Shown here in pieces: positions 1 to 8,883 of a DNA stretch of 64,000 nt (position 1 is its first letter; the number at the start of each line of letters is the position of its first letter). The position numbers and the translations under genes were made by a program. Source of the DNA: an uncultured Bacteroidales bacterium (GTDB lineage Bacteria; Bacteroidota; Bacteroidia; Bacteroidales; UBA932); NCBI GenBank assembly GCA_934667175.1, contig CAKULN010000003.1, forward strand, positions 1-64,000. Reading direction: 5' to 3'. The notes under the pieces were generated by a model, which saw only the letters and a list, made by a program, of their open reading frames with translations, made no database searches and had not been told where the DNA came from.

Positions 1-17
1 CTATATTATTATTGGGT

Positions 18-118
18 AGGGCCGGGCGCTTCGGCAGGCTCAGCGACCGGGCGGGCTTCAACAGGTTTAGCGAGCTAATCGGGCGCTTCGGCAGGCTCAG
101 CGACCTCAGCGGGTGGAC
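18..118. repeat. Dispersed hairpin-type repeat cluster
   Basis: Two copies of a GC-rich unit with the core CTTCGGCAGGCTCAGCGACC and a diverged third copy between them (TTCAACAGGTTTAGCGAGC). It is the same family as the GGTCACTTCGACAGGCTCAG units found in most gaps of this window. No protein is likely here; an open frame across it is only low-complexity repeat translation. Confidence 0.85.
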
Positions 119-140
119 ATTTACAAATGAATCAGAATAT

Positions 141-171
141 TTTGCTGATTCTGAAATATGTTTTATCTTTG
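141..171 (+). promoter_or_regulatory. Bacteroidetes-type promoter
   Basis: TTTG at 141-144 and TATCTTTG at 164-171 are separated by 19 bases, matching the TTTG / TAnnTTTG consensus of the primary sigma factor of Bacteroidetes. Transcription would begin near 177. It lies in front of a strong hairpin at 224-257 and the small gene at 329-484. Confidence 0.6.
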
Positions 172-176
172 CAGAT

Positions 177-257
177 GGAAATACTAGGACTTTTAGAGTT
201 CGCTCTTCAAGACTTGAATAAGGGAGCATTTGTCTTGCGGCAGATGCTCTTTTCTTT
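177..257 (+). ncRNA. Candidate small RNA or attenuated leader
   Basis: A promoter at 141-171 and an intrinsic terminator at 224-257 frame a transcript of about 80 nucleotides. No RNA family is recognised. The same stretch holds a 36-codon open frame (ATG 175 to TGA 285), but its start would sit at or before the predicted transcription start and the frame crosses the terminator. A short RNA or an attenuator for the gene at 329 is the simpler reading. This is inference from layout only. Confidence 0.3.
224..257 (+). terminator. Intrinsic terminator
   Basis: GAGCATTTGT (224-233) pairs with GCAGATGCTC (240-249) as a 10-base stem with two G-U pairs and a 6-base loop, followed by TTTTCTTT at 250-257. 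This is a typical hairpin plus U-tract on the plus strand. Confidence 0.6.
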
Positions 258-328
258 AGAAGAAATGCGGATGATGTACTCTTGACAAGCCGCTCCAGAC
301 TCTCAAGCTTAACTAAAAGTTTTCTCTT

Positions 329-484
329 ATGAGAATAAGTATTTCCAAAATCACAATAAGTCTTGATGAGCGTCTTTGCACGGAGTGCAAGGAAGCAGCT
401 CGCAAACCTGTCTTTGTCAGGGGCCATTTCAGAATGGTCGGTGGCAGGAAGGTTTACGTGAGAGGCCATTACCGTAAGAGGTAA
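329..484 (+). CDS. Small basic CxxC protein, 51 residues
   Basis: An open frame too short for usual gene callers begins with ATG at 329 and ends with TAA at 482-484. The product starts MRISISKITI, has a CTEC motif near residues 17-20 that could hold half of a zinc site, and ends in a basic tail with two related VRGHFR / VRGHYRKR segments. Such VRxHxR tails occur in small proteins of phages and mobile elements, but I cannot name a family. A hairpin with a T-rich tail follows at 521-550, and a promoter lies upstream at 141-171, which supports a real transcript. Function unknown; nucleic-acid binding is a guess from charge. Confidence 0.5.
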   Translation: MRISISKITISLDERLCTECKEAARKPVFVRGHFRMVGGRKVYVRGHYRKR

Positions 485-520
485 GAGGTGGCTCTGGGCA
501 GTGATTCCGTCCGCATAGGG

Positions 521-550
521 GCCGCTCCATGTTATTGGGGCGGCTTCTTT
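521..550 (+). terminator. Intrinsic terminator after the 51-residue gene
   Basis: GCCGCTCC (521-528) pairs with GGGGCGGC (537-544) across an 8-base loop, followed by TTCTTT. It would end transcription of the small gene 36 bases upstream. Confidence 0.5.
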
Positions 551-559
551 ATGGGCCAG

Positions 560-589
560 GGCCGGGCGCTTCGGCAGGCTCAGCGACCG
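560..589. repeat. Dispersed hairpin-type repeat, single copy
   Basis: One copy of the core CTTCGGCAGGCTCAGCGACC with a GGGCCGGGCG lead-in, identical to the copy near 25-55. It lies at the 3' side of the minus-strand fimbrillin operon. Confidence 0.8.
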
Positions 590-655
590 AAGACTATATT
601 GCGGTATGGAAATGGCCTCATTCATAAAAACGGGAGTCGTTCTTGGAACTGGGTA

Positions 656-2578
656 CTATATTTTCGGTATTATCTGTTTCGTTCCGCAGTAGACGGCTTT
701 GAAATAGTCGATATAGACATGCTGCTCTTGGCCAACAACCACAGATTTGCCATTCGAATCTTTAGGAGTCCATGTTTTATTTGCCACATCTATGTTATCT
801 TTCTGGGATTCATCCAAATAGAGTATGGTCTGTTCCTTAGGGAATATACCGATAAAAGCACGAAAGTGAACAGATTCGAAGTACTTTGACTCCAAGTGGA
901 TTTCCGTTAGTTTAGGCAATGACACAAAGGCATTGTCTTCGAGGGACACGACATTCGGGCAATCTATGATTTTCAGTTCAGGACATTTGTATACATAGAT
1001 TTTCTGGGCACTCTTGTATTTTAGCTCTGTTATGGGCGTATTATTAAAAGCACTCTTAAGACTAACGACATTCGGAAGATCCGGGGTCTTTGAGAGTTTG
1101 GAACAGCTCATGAACGCATAATCAGCATTCTTCACATTCTTAAGACCTGAAACCGAAACCAAATCAGCACATCCAGCAAAGGCGTAATTGATGTTGGCCA
1201 CATCATCGGAACCAATGAAAGTCTCGAGTTTGCTTCCTTTGCCGCTTACGGTAGAGCCGATTTCAATCACAGAGCTAAAACGCAAGTTATATTCTTCCGC
1301 CTCAACGGGAACATTCATCAGACTAGTGACTCCCTTCAGTCCGCTCATGTCCAGATAGGTGACGTCGTTGTCACGGACATAGGCCGCGATTTGGGCGAAA
1401 GCCTTAATGGTCTCTTCAGACATGCCGAGAGATGACGTCGTCGTGTTGTCAAACTCACCGGTCAAGATCAGCTTGCCGCCCACGCAGCATTCGTCAAGCA
1501 GTTCCTTGGTGATAAGATCCTTGAGTTCTTTCTTGTTCTCAGGATTGGCCTTGTTCCAATCTTCGAGCTGCTTGCGGAGATCAGAAACGCTCACAGGGTC
1601 GGGAGCCTTGTCGGCATCGAACTCGCCTTTGCCATCATTGAGGTCAACAGTAGTACCCCAGTCGGAGACGGTGATGTCGCCGGCCTCAACCTTGTCCTTG
1701 CCGACGGTAAGATTGTAGGTGTAGTGCTTGCCGGCCTCGAATGTCGGGCGGCCGGTGACATACAGTTCAGCTTTGTCTTCTTCATAACCAGGCTTCCACC
1801 ATACAGTGATTTTCAAGAATTTGGCAGAAGCATCCCCGGCGCAAGGTACAACGATGGCGTGGAAGTTACCATCCGTCTCATAAGCCATATTATACCGATA
1901 AGGCTTCACATCCATAGGATTTCCGCTTCCAGTACCGTCAGGGCTGACGTAACTAAGTCCGGACTGGATGGATTCAACTCTAATCATATAAATGTCCTTC
2001 CCGTCAAACTGATTCTTGAGCCTGTTCCTGTCCACATTGACTGTGACTAGAGCCATTTTGCGCTGCATCGTGAGCATGAGCTTATGGTCGGAGGGAATAT
2101 CGTCTTTAGAGGCACAGACATATTCGCCGGTCATAAAATCCGCCTTTCCGAAGTTGCCATGATTTTCGTCTAAACTTTCACTTTGATCGGTCGGCAGAGT
2201 GAAGCCGTCCTTTGCAGAAGCCGGATACCAGGCCTTGTAAGTGACAGGAGCCTTCCAAACAAGGTAATCGGTGACAGGTACAGGATTCCAGACTTCTGCG
2301 TCAAACTCATACGTCACGGTCTTTTCAGTCTGTCCGTTAGCCTCGACTGAGACAGCAATCTGATCCCCCGGGTACTTTGTTCCTTCGGGGCCTTTGAACT
2401 TCTTTTGATCCTCCTCAGTACCAGCAGGATAGGTCTTGGTCAGTGCCCCCACCGAAGCATCTATGTGTACCGCATCCGGGTCGGAAGCCCAGGTGCGCTC
2501 CGGAGCGGTCTTGGCGCAGCCGGCGAGAATGGTGACCGACGCAAGGGGCGCAAGTATGGATATTATATTGATTTTCAT
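656..2578 (-). CDS. Fimbrillin-family lipoprotein with BspA-type leucine-rich head
   Basis: 640 residues. A lipoprotein signal ends in the lipobox LAGC (about residues 18-21). Residues about 35-330 resemble Mfa/Fim-type fimbrillin lipoproteins, including the early motif VGALTKTY, where maturation by a Lys/Arg-specific protease is typical of the group. Residues about 410-600 form irregular leucine-rich repeats of the BspA (LRR_5) kind, such as INYAFAGCADLVSVSGLKNV. Likely role: surface fimbria tip or accessory adhesin. It is the last gene of a five-gene run, 11 bases after the previous stop. Its first 300 residues are paralogous to those of the product at 5739-7784, but the head differs, which points to domain swapping. 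Ligand unknown. Confidence 0.8.
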   Translation of the reverse strand: MKINIISILAPLASVTILAGCAKTAPERTWASDPDAVHIDASVGALTKTYPAGTEEDQKKFKGPEGTKYPGDQIAVSVEANGQTEKTVTYEFDAEVWNPVPVTDYLVWKAPVTYKAWYPASAKDGFTLPTDQSESLDENHGNFGKADFMTGEYVCASKDDIPSDHKLMLTMQRKMALVTVNVDRNRLKNQFDGKDIYMIRVESIQSGLSYVSPDGTGSGNPMDVKPYRYNMAYETDGNFHAIVVPCAGDASAKFLKITVWWKPGYEEDKAELYVTGRPTFEAGKHYTYNLTVGKDKVEAGDITVSDWGTTVDLNDGKGEFDADKAPDPVSVSDLRKQLEDWNKANPENKKELKDLITKELLDECCVGGKLILTGEFDNTTTSSLGMSEETIKAFAQIAAYVRDNDVTYLDMSGLKGVTSLMNVPVEAEEYNLRFSSVIEIGSTVSGKGSKLETFIGSDDVANINYAFAGCADLVSVSGLKNVKNADYAFMSCSKLSKTPDLPNVVSLKSAFNNTPITELKYKSAQKIYVYKCPELKIIDCPNVVSLEDNAFVSLPKLTEIHLESKYFESVHFRAFIGIFPKEQTILYLDESQKDNIDVANKTWTPKDSNGKSVVVGQEQHVYIDYFKAVYCGTKQIIPKI

Positions 2579-2589
2579 ATCTTTCTCCT

Positions 2590-3600
2590 TTATTCAGTAT
2601 ACAATTTTCCTCCTTCAGTCTCCGTCCACTCTTTGGCCGAAAATCCTTCAGCGATCACCACGTCCTTGCCCACCTTGAGGGTGAGTGAATGCTGCAAAGA
2701 TTGAGTAAATTTCAAATCCGAAGTGTTCGTCCACTCATAGGCCTTGCCGTCAGCCTTGAAGCTGATCTTGAGCCCACCAGCGGCCACAGTCTGCGGCACG
2801 AGGATGCACTCATAGACAGAAGTACAGTTGCCGGTCTTGTCAGCAGCACCATTCTTATCCTTAGCGGGAGTCCATTTTTTAAAATATGGTTTCACATCAG
2901 AGGCGGATAAAATTGCCTGTACAGTAAATTTGTCTGGATTCGGGGCAGGATTAGGATAAAATGAACGTTGCGTTCCTGAAATAACAACATCGCTTATGAT
3001 ATCCGACTGTGGAACTTCCTTATTGTTGAACTCCGTACCAAGTTTGAAAGTGATTTTAACAAGGCTGAGCATGTGCTCGAATTGAATCTTCAGTTTGCCA
3101 TCAGCCGTCAGACAATCTTTCACATTCTTTTCGTTAAGAATATAACCAAGGTAGTCTGAGCTGTTGCTCTCTTCATGCTGTTCGGCCTCAATCTCAAACG
3201 GCATCATCCGTGGTCTAATGAAGCTACCAGTAACCCACTTGTCTCGATCTTTAAAACAAGGAGCTATGGCATATATGGTCACCACATCATCCGCACCACC
3301 CCACAGCAGCGTCTTTTCCGGAACCCAAACACCGGAAATTTTCGAGAACTTCGTATTCTTGAATGAATATTTCGAATTTGTTACATCAGTCACCATCAGG
3401 TCAAACTCCGCGATGTTGTCCGTGGTGTAGCTGCCCTTGGTCGTCGGGGCCACCTCAGTGCTCACGCGGATAACGTGATCCGCTGGGAAATTGCCCGCCG
3501 ACGGCTCCTGCACGGCCTGCTGCTTGCTGCATCCCGCTCCCCACAAGAGGGTGAGCAAGAGCGCGGCAGAGACCGGAATTATGGTTGATTTATGTGTCAT
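2590..3600 (-). CDS. Fimbrillin-family lipoprotein, short form
   Basis: 336 residues. The signal peptide ends in WGAGC (lipobox), followed by a short linker and FPADHVIRVSTEVAP, then TTKGSYTT, the region of presumed proteolytic maturation. The rest is a single fimbrillin fold without an extra head, so it may be a shaft or anchor subunit. It is close kin to the product at 7788-8780, which shares FPAD(H/R)V and TTKGSYTT-type sequences. Its ATG overlaps the stop of the upstream gene by four bases, implying translational coupling. Exact role in the fimbria is inferred. Confidence 0.8.
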   Translation of the reverse strand: MTHKSTIIPVSAALLLTLLWGAGCSKQQAVQEPSAGNFPADHVIRVSTEVAPTTKGSYTTDNIAEFDLMVTDVTNSKYSFKNTKFSKISGVWVPEKTLLWGGADDVVTIYAIAPCFKDRDKWVTGSFIRPRMMPFEIEAEQHEESNSSDYLGYILNEKNVKDCLTADGKLKIQFEHMLSLVKITFKLGTEFNNKEVPQSDIISDVVISGTQRSFYPNPAPNPDKFTVQAILSASDVKPYFKKWTPAKDKNGAADKTGNCTSVYECILVPQTVAAGGLKISFKADGKAYEWTNTSDLKFTQSLQHSLTLKVGKDVVIAEGFSAKEWTETEGGKLYTE

Positions 3601-5735
3601 TTTCCTAAGTGTTTTTCTTCGATTCCACTATAATTCGCATTGCCCCCCCCGATCTTATAAAGGCCTGAAATCTTGTCGACATTGTACCAGCAGTTAGTGA
3701 AAGTGCTATTTCCTTTTTGGTCAATTCCGATAGCAGCGCCCACTCTTCCTTTATTGGCATCCACACCCTCTTCTTTCACGATGGTCCCGTCGAAGCCACA
3801 GTTCTCGAATGAGCAGGAGCCGGATAAACTTCCTGCTATACCTCCACCATATTCATCACCATTGCCCTTCGCGACAGTGACGGCTCCTGTCATAGTGCAG
3901 TTCTTGGCAGAGCGTGTATGACCTTGTATATCAACACCGAAAACCCCGAACAAGCCTCCGACACCATTGCCTTTAACTGAAGCATCTACTGTGCAATCCG
4001 TCACATCTATATCCTTATAAATCTGCCCCAAAAGACCACCGGTCTGATATGCCCCGACAACTTCACTGGAAGAAACTGAACATCCTGACAGCTCCAAGCC
4101 GCTCGACTCGGCACAAATCCCACCAGCAGAGCCTGTACTCGTCACTTTGACTCTCGCCTTGCATTCTTTGATTGCCGAGTTGCTCGCAATGTATCCGACA
4201 AGACCACCACACTTACCACTCGCTGTTACAACACCGCTGACCTCAACTCCGGAAATATCAACAAAATACGCAGTCCCACATAGAATTCCTGAGTTTTGAT
4301 TTTCGTTCAGGACATTTGCACCGGAGATTCTCAAATTCTTGATATAGGTCTTAACCTTAGTGCTACTATAATAAGACCTATTAACAAGACCAAAAAGTCC
4401 TAAAGGCTGTAAGTTATCATTTTTTTTCTTTTCAGCGACAACATTCAGCCCATAAATCGTATGATTGCCACCATCAAAATTTCCTTCGAACAGTCTCTCT
4501 TCCAATTGTGATTCATTAATTTGTTCATATCCCCCTATCGGAGTCCAAGGCATTTCGGCAAGGGCGAGGTCTTTTGTGAGCTTGAAATACTTGCCGTTGT
4601 AGCTTTCGCCTGCTTTCACCTGCTGGGCGAGGTAGGCGAGCTGGGCGGCGCTTTCAATAATTATAGGAGCAGATTCCGAATCTCCAAGGGGATTTGTCGG
4701 ATCACCTGTACTGAAAGCCGTGACGGTCTTCCCGTCCCAGACATCAGCGTTCGGATCAACCTCAGCTTCACCACCGCCAGGAAGATCGCCCGAATCAGTC
4801 CAACTGCCGACGGTGATGCCGTTCTTCACGAGTTCGATCTTGTCCTTGCCGAGACGCATCTTCATCTCGTAGGCGGTGCCGGACTGGAAACCACCGGAGA
4901 CAAGCCCGGTTGAAGGCACGACGTAATTGAGGATAGTCGTCCCGTCGGACATCTTGACTTGCAGCATCTTGGCATTAGGTTGCTGCCCGTCGCCAGGGCA
5001 GAAGACCGCCTCGTACTTGAGGGCGGAAGGCGCTTCGACAGGCTCAGCGACCTTATGGAGCTTTATGTCAAGACTTGTCGCATCGTTAGCTTTATATGTT
5101 TCGTAAGTCTTTGTGAGATCGCAGACAACCTTGGAAACCGTACCGAGAAGCACAGCCTCTTCGACAGTCACATCGGAGCCGAACTGGTTGCCCTTCTCGA
5201 AGTTAAAGGTTATTTTCACGAGACGGTGGGAGAAGGAGATCAGGATCTTCCCGTCAACGAAGTTACTGTTTTCGCTATTCGGGACAAAACTGTCCATACC
5301 CCAAGTTACCAAATCCGCAGCCAGAGTGCCGTTTGTCTGGTCGCCAGAGATAGTGAACTCGACCTTATTCGGATCGCTCTGCCCGTCCACATACGGGGCA
5401 TAGGCGTAGATCTTCGCTGCGTCTGTGGAGTTCTTCCAGAGCATTTGCTTCTCAGGTGTCCAATCGGAAGTTCCCTTGAACCAACGGACATTGTTCATGG
5501 TTAATCTGTCACCGGAGCCGTAGTCTAAGAAAAGACCCAAAGTCGTACCGGCATATTCAGAAGTACTGTTTGTTCCGTTCGCGCGGGTTTGCGGATCGCC
5601 AGCGTTTGCGCTGATGCGCACCACTCCGTCCTCCGGGAAACCCACCGCAGGAGCTTCCACTTTCTGTTGTTCCTTGCCGCAGGAAAGCAATGCCACAGCG
5701 GCAAGGGTTGTCATGAATATTCTTGTGTGTGTCAT
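3597..5735 (-). CDS. Fimbrillin-family lipoprotein with GLUG-repeat head
   Basis: 712 residues. The lipobox LLSC is followed by VGFPEDGVVRISANAG and TRANGTNS (possible Arg cleavage site). Residues about 30-320 are fimbrillin-like. A linker beginning VWDGKTVTAFS leads to residues about 350-700 with repeated GLUG motifs (GGLVGY, GGLLGQ, GGLFGV, GGGIAGS), a beta-helical repeat common in surface adhesins. Around residue 230 the sequence VAEPVEAPSA is encoded by a copy of the genome-wide hairpin repeat (5031-5052), an in-frame insertion inside the fimbrillin domain. Three bases separate it from the upstream gene and it overlaps the downstream one by four. Likely a surface adhesin. Confidence 0.8.
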   Translation of the reverse strand: MTHTRIFMTTLAAVALLSCGKEQQKVEAPAVGFPEDGVVRISANAGDPQTRANGTNSTSEYAGTTLGLFLDYGSGDRLTMNNVRWFKGTSDWTPEKQMLWKNSTDAAKIYAYAPYVDGQSDPNKVEFTISGDQTNGTLAADLVTWGMDSFVPNSENSNFVDGKILISFSHRLVKITFNFEKGNQFGSDVTVEEAVLLGTVSKVVCDLTKTYETYKANDATSLDIKLHKVAEPVEAPSALKYEAVFCPGDGQQPNAKMLQVKMSDGTTILNYVVPSTGLVSGGFQSGTAYEMKMRLGKDKIELVKNGITVGSWTDSGDLPGGGEAEVDPNADVWDGKTVTAFSTGDPTNPLGDSESAPIIIESAAQLAYLAQQVKAGESYNGKYFKLTKDLALAEMPWTPIGGYEQINESQLEERLFEGNFDGGNHTIYGLNVVAEKKKNDNLQPLGLFGLVNRSYYSSTKVKTYIKNLRISGANVLNENQNSGILCGTAYFVDISGVEVSGVVTASGKCGGLVGYIASNSAIKECKARVKVTSTGSAGGICAESSGLELSGCSVSSSEVVGAYQTGGLLGQIYKDIDVTDCTVDASVKGNGVGGLFGVFGVDIQGHTRSAKNCTMTGAVTVAKGNGDEYGGGIAGSLSGSCSFENCGFDGTIVKEEGVDANKGRVGAAIGIDQKGNSTFTNCWYNVDKISGLYKIGGGNANYSGIEEKHLGK
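5031..5052. repeat. Dispersed repeat inserted in frame in a fimbrillin gene
   Basis: The bases CGCTTCGACAGGCTCAGCGA (5031-5050) are the standard core of the dispersed element, here inside coding sequence. Read on the minus strand they give VAEPVEA without breaking the frame. Confidence 0.75.
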
Positions 5736-5738
5736 TTC

Positions 5739-7784
5739 CTAATTCTTTTTTTCTGCAATTCCTGTATAGTCCTTATCTTTTACACCTGTCCCTACAGCTT
5801 CGAGTTCTCCGGTCTTGCCAGCTTTGTACCAGCAATCGGTAAAGGTTGCCTTGCTTTCGTCAAGTCCGATGAAAGCCCCGGAGATGCTGCCCTTGGCGAG
5901 AGAAGTGCCGTCAGCATTTGCAATTGAGCCTTCAAAACCACAATTGGAGAATGATGGTTTTTGAGAATTATACTTAAGGGATCCGACAAAACCTCCAATT
6001 CCAAAATTCTGCTTCCCTGATGGCAAGGCAACGACAGAGACATCACCATAAGCTGTACATTCACCGATTTGGTGAGATCCATAAGTATCAACATAGCCGA
6101 TCGTCCCCCCCACGTTACCGAATCCTGAAACTTTCGCATAGGTGTTGCAATACGCGATGTGGGACTCATAATATCCTTCATTGCCAATATATCCAATAAG
6201 TCCGCCCATATTCGGATTGTAACTATTTGGAATCACTGCCATAGTGCTCCCCGGCAAAACTGTGCATTTCTCAATAATACCACAATCAATCTTGCCGCAG
6301 AGGCCACCCACATTTTGTTGAGAAGTCACCTCAACCTCAGCGGTGCAGTTCGACATATTCGAATTCATAAGATAGGCGACGAGGCCTCCTGCAGTCGGGT
6401 GTTCAATTTTGACTTTACCGCTTACAGAGCAATTGGAGATATCCGCACCTTCCGCATACCCACAGAGTATCGCAGCATAGTCGCCCGATGAACTGATGTC
6501 CGCGGAAGAAATCTTGAGATTCTTGAGGTACGTACTCTTGATGTGCCCGAACAAGCCAAGACAATTGCGCTTCGCGTCCACTTTCAAACCCATTATCTCA
6601 TGTCCGCCACCGTCGAAAATGCCGCTGAAAGGTTCGTCGGATGTTCCCGAAGCATCTTTATAGCCGATAGGATACCATGAGTGGCCCGCGAGGTTGAGGT
6701 CATCCGTGAGTTTGAAGTATGTGTTTTCGTATTTTTCACCCTTGTCCACCTGCTCGGAGAGGTAGGCGAGCTGGGCGCAGCTGTTGATGAGGATAGGATT
6801 GTTTTCAGTTCCAAGGGCGTTGCCGTCCGCATCTTGAGTGGCGAAAGCAGCGGTGGTCTGGCCGTCCCAGGTGTCAACCGGGTCGGTCTCGCCATTAGGC
6901 AATGAGGTTCCGGTCGTCCAATCGTTCACCGTGACGTTGCCGATCTTGACAGATTCCTTGCCGACATAGAGTTCGAAGGTGTAGGCATGGCCGGCGAGAA
7001 GTTCCTGACCGCCCTTGACCCCAAGAACGTCACCATAAGCCTGCTCTGTGCCATAGCCCTCTGTGCCATAGCCCTCGACTTTCATGTAGATGAAATATTT
7101 GTCGCTGTTTTCATCTTTTTTATTAGAGCTGACTATCGCTGTGTATGTGTTCCCTACGGTGCCTTTATCGTAATATTGTTCCAAAGGTTTACCGTCTTTA
7201 TCCAAAACCAAAGGAGAGTCGACCATATTACTATAGTCTTGCGGGTTACAGCCAAAGGTCAGGTATTTAATATAGGTTTCACCTTCTTTGTACTGGTCCA
7301 GATAGCCGGCGATCTTGATTTTCACAAGGGCGTTTTTACGGACCAGATTGGCAGACAAAATGCGGTCTTCAGGGATTCCCTTAAGATCCGTTTTTTTTAT
7401 CTCCATGTTATCCGCAGCGGCCAGTTTTTCCATAGTGGACTGGTCTGTAGGAAGCGTGGTATAGTCCGCAGGGTATTTCACTTCAAACGCAAGGTCATTT
7501 TTATCCCACTTGAGATACTCGCCGGAGTTTTCCGGAGCCCAAGTGTCGTTCTGGAGTTTGTAGACCACAGTCTTGCCGGCGTTGGTGACGGCGATGCGGT
7601 CGCCATCGTTGAATTTTTTCTGCTCGGCCGGTGTGCCAAGAGGATTGCTCTTGGTGAGGGCACCCACGCCGGCCTCGATGCGGACGGCATCGGGGTCGGA
7701 AAGGAAGCCGGAGACTTCATCCTTTGAACAGGCGGCAATGAGCAGGGCGGTAAGGACCGCAAATGTCAGTTTGAATGTTCTCAT
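5739..7784 (-). CDS. Fimbrillin-family lipoprotein with GLUG-repeat head
   Basis: 681 residues. The lipobox IAAC precedes SDPDAVRIEAGVGALTKS, nearly the same as in the product at 656-2578. Residues about 20-300 are fimbrillin-like, followed by a linker (VDTWDGQTTAAFA) and GLUG repeats at about 330-670 (GGLVAY, GGLCGK, GGLIGY, GGTIGY, GGFVGS). The linker and head match those of the product at 3597-5735, while the N-terminal part matches the LRR-headed protein, so heads and bases have been recombined within the operon. A 15-base tandem duplication (7044-7073) doubles the peptide GYGTE. Three bases to each neighbour: co-transcription is almost certain. Confidence 0.8.
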   Translation of the reverse strand: MRTFKLTFAVLTALLIAACSKDEVSGFLSDPDAVRIEAGVGALTKSNPLGTPAEQKKFNDGDRIAVTNAGKTVVYKLQNDTWAPENSGEYLKWDKNDLAFEVKYPADYTTLPTDQSTMEKLAAADNMEIKKTDLKGIPEDRILSANLVRKNALVKIKIAGYLDQYKEGETYIKYLTFGCNPQDYSNMVDSPLVLDKDGKPLEQYYDKGTVGNTYTAIVSSNKKDENSDKYFIYMKVEGYGTEGYGTEQAYGDVLGVKGGQELLAGHAYTFELYVGKESVKIGNVTVNDWTTGTSLPNGETDPVDTWDGQTTAAFATQDADGNALGTENNPILINSCAQLAYLSEQVDKGEKYENTYFKLTDDLNLAGHSWYPIGYKDASGTSDEPFSGIFDGGGHEIMGLKVDAKRNCLGLFGHIKSTYLKNLKISSADISSSGDYAAILCGYAEGADISNCSVSGKVKIEHPTAGGLVAYLMNSNMSNCTAEVEVTSQQNVGGLCGKIDCGIIEKCTVLPGSTMAVIPNSYNPNMGGLIGYIGNEGYYESHIAYCNTYAKVSGFGNVGGTIGYVDTYGSHQIGECTAYGDVSVVALPSGKQNFGIGGFVGSLKYNSQKPSFSNCGFEGSIANADGTSLAKGSISGAFIGLDESKATFTDCWYKAGKTGELEAVGTGVKDKDYTGIAEKKN
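7044..7073. repeat. 15-base tandem duplication in coding sequence
   Basis: CTCTGTGCCATAGCC occurs twice in direct succession (7044-7058, 7059-7073). On the minus strand it encodes the repeated pentapeptide EGYGT/GYGTE, keeping the frame. A recent slippage or unequal recombination event. Confidence 0.9.
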
Positions 7785-7787
7785 CTC

Positions 7788-8780
7788 TTAGTCGGTTTCG
7801 ATGTCTTTTGTTCCTCCGTCAACCCAAGGGCTTGCGGTGATGCCGTCCTTGCTCATGATGACCTCGTCCTTGCCCACGGTGAGAGGGAGGGTGTAGCTCT
7901 TCCCGCTCTCAAAAAGGCCTTGATTTTGACCACAGTTGGCAGTATAGGTATATGGTTTACCTCCACAGATGAAATTCACCGTAAACTTCGTCCAATTCTG
8001 CGGCACCACGATACACTCGAAAACGGCTACACAGTTCTTGGTCTTGTCATCATACTTCTCCCACTTTGATTGGTAGGCCTGGACAGTTTTCGCGGCACCT
8101 GTCGCGTAGGCATGATAGGAGTCGTTGCCCACAACATGATGCTGGATATCAGCCTCTACCAAGAGACCATCTATCTTCAGTTCACTTATCGGATTACTCT
8201 GTGGCACACCGTCGTGGTTGAATTCCGTGCCAAGGGTAAGTCTCACCCGAATCAGGGAGCAGGCATGACTGAAAGCAATCCTCATCTTCCCATCCCCATC
8301 GAAAAGGTCCGAATCTTCGCAACTTGCATCGTACTTCCAAGCCCATAGCAAGTCGGATGCCGTAGCCCCTTCCGTCTGCACTTCCTCAACTGCGAAAGAG
8401 AAGACATGAGTGCCACTGATGGAATGCCCCGAGGCTGGCAGCGGCGGTGCCACAGCCAGGAAGTCAAATTTGGTTTTCTTCCCCTCCCAAAGCATCTGGC
8501 GGGCAGGTTCCCAGTCACCAGACGTGACGTTCTTGGTGAACTTTGTGTTGGTGTAGGAGTATCTGGAGTTCTCGCTATGGATGAACAGGTCAAACTCCTT
8601 GAGGTTTTCAGTGGTGTAGGAACCCTTGGTCTGCGGGGCCACCTCCACACTGACGCGGACCACACGATCCGCAGGGAATCCGCCCGAATCACCTTCCCGT
8701 TCGGCCTGCTTGCCGCATGACCCGAACGACAGAATGAGCAGGGCGAATGCCAGCACATGATGATAGTTTCTTAAATCCAT
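7788..8780 (-). CDS. Fimbrillin-family lipoprotein, short form, first gene of operon
   Basis: About 330 residues when started at the ATG at 8778-8780 (MDLRNYHHVLAFALL), which gives a clean lipoprotein signal ending FGSC. An in-frame ATG at 8825 would add 15 polar residues in front of the signal peptide, which is unlikely. After the lipobox come FPADRVVRVSVEVAP and TKGSYTTENLKEFDLF, closely similar to the product at 2590-3600. It has one fimbrillin-like domain and no adhesive head. A promoter (8884-8915) lies about 100 bases upstream, so this is the first gene of the five-gene fimbrillin operon. A structural fimbrial subunit is likely; proof would need homology search. Confidence 0.8.
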   Translation of the reverse strand: MDLRNYHHVLAFALLILSFGSCGKQAEREGDSGGFPADRVVRVSVEVAPQTKGSYTTENLKEFDLFIHSENSRYSYTNTKFTKNVTSGDWEPARQMLWEGKKTKFDFLAVAPPLPASGHSISGTHVFSFAVEEVQTEGATASDLLWAWKYDASCEDSDLFDGDGKMRIAFSHACSLIRVRLTLGTEFNHDGVPQSNPISELKIDGLLVEADIQHHVVGNDSYHAYATGAAKTVQAYQSKWEKYDDKTKNCVAVFECIVVPQNWTKFTVNFICGGKPYTYTANCGQNQGLFESGKSYTLPLTVGKDEVIMSKDGITASPWVDGGTKDIETD

Positions 8781-8883
8781 GTTATGATTGTTAATAATTA
8801 TTCGCCGGTCGAATGACAAGTGCATTTCTCACAAACATCTCATCGTCTGCATAGGTTAATTCAGCACATGCCGCCAAACCATG

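Noticed and set aside
12..221. Open frame of 69 codons over the first repeat cluster
   Set aside because: Its first half is plain translation of the dispersed repeat (GRFGRLSD units) and it crosses a promoter; no family resemblance.
175..285. 36-codon frame MEILGLLEFALQDLNKGAFV... as a gene
   Set aside because: Its ATG lies at or before the predicted transcription start, and a strong terminator lies inside it. Kept only as a remark under the small-RNA candidate.
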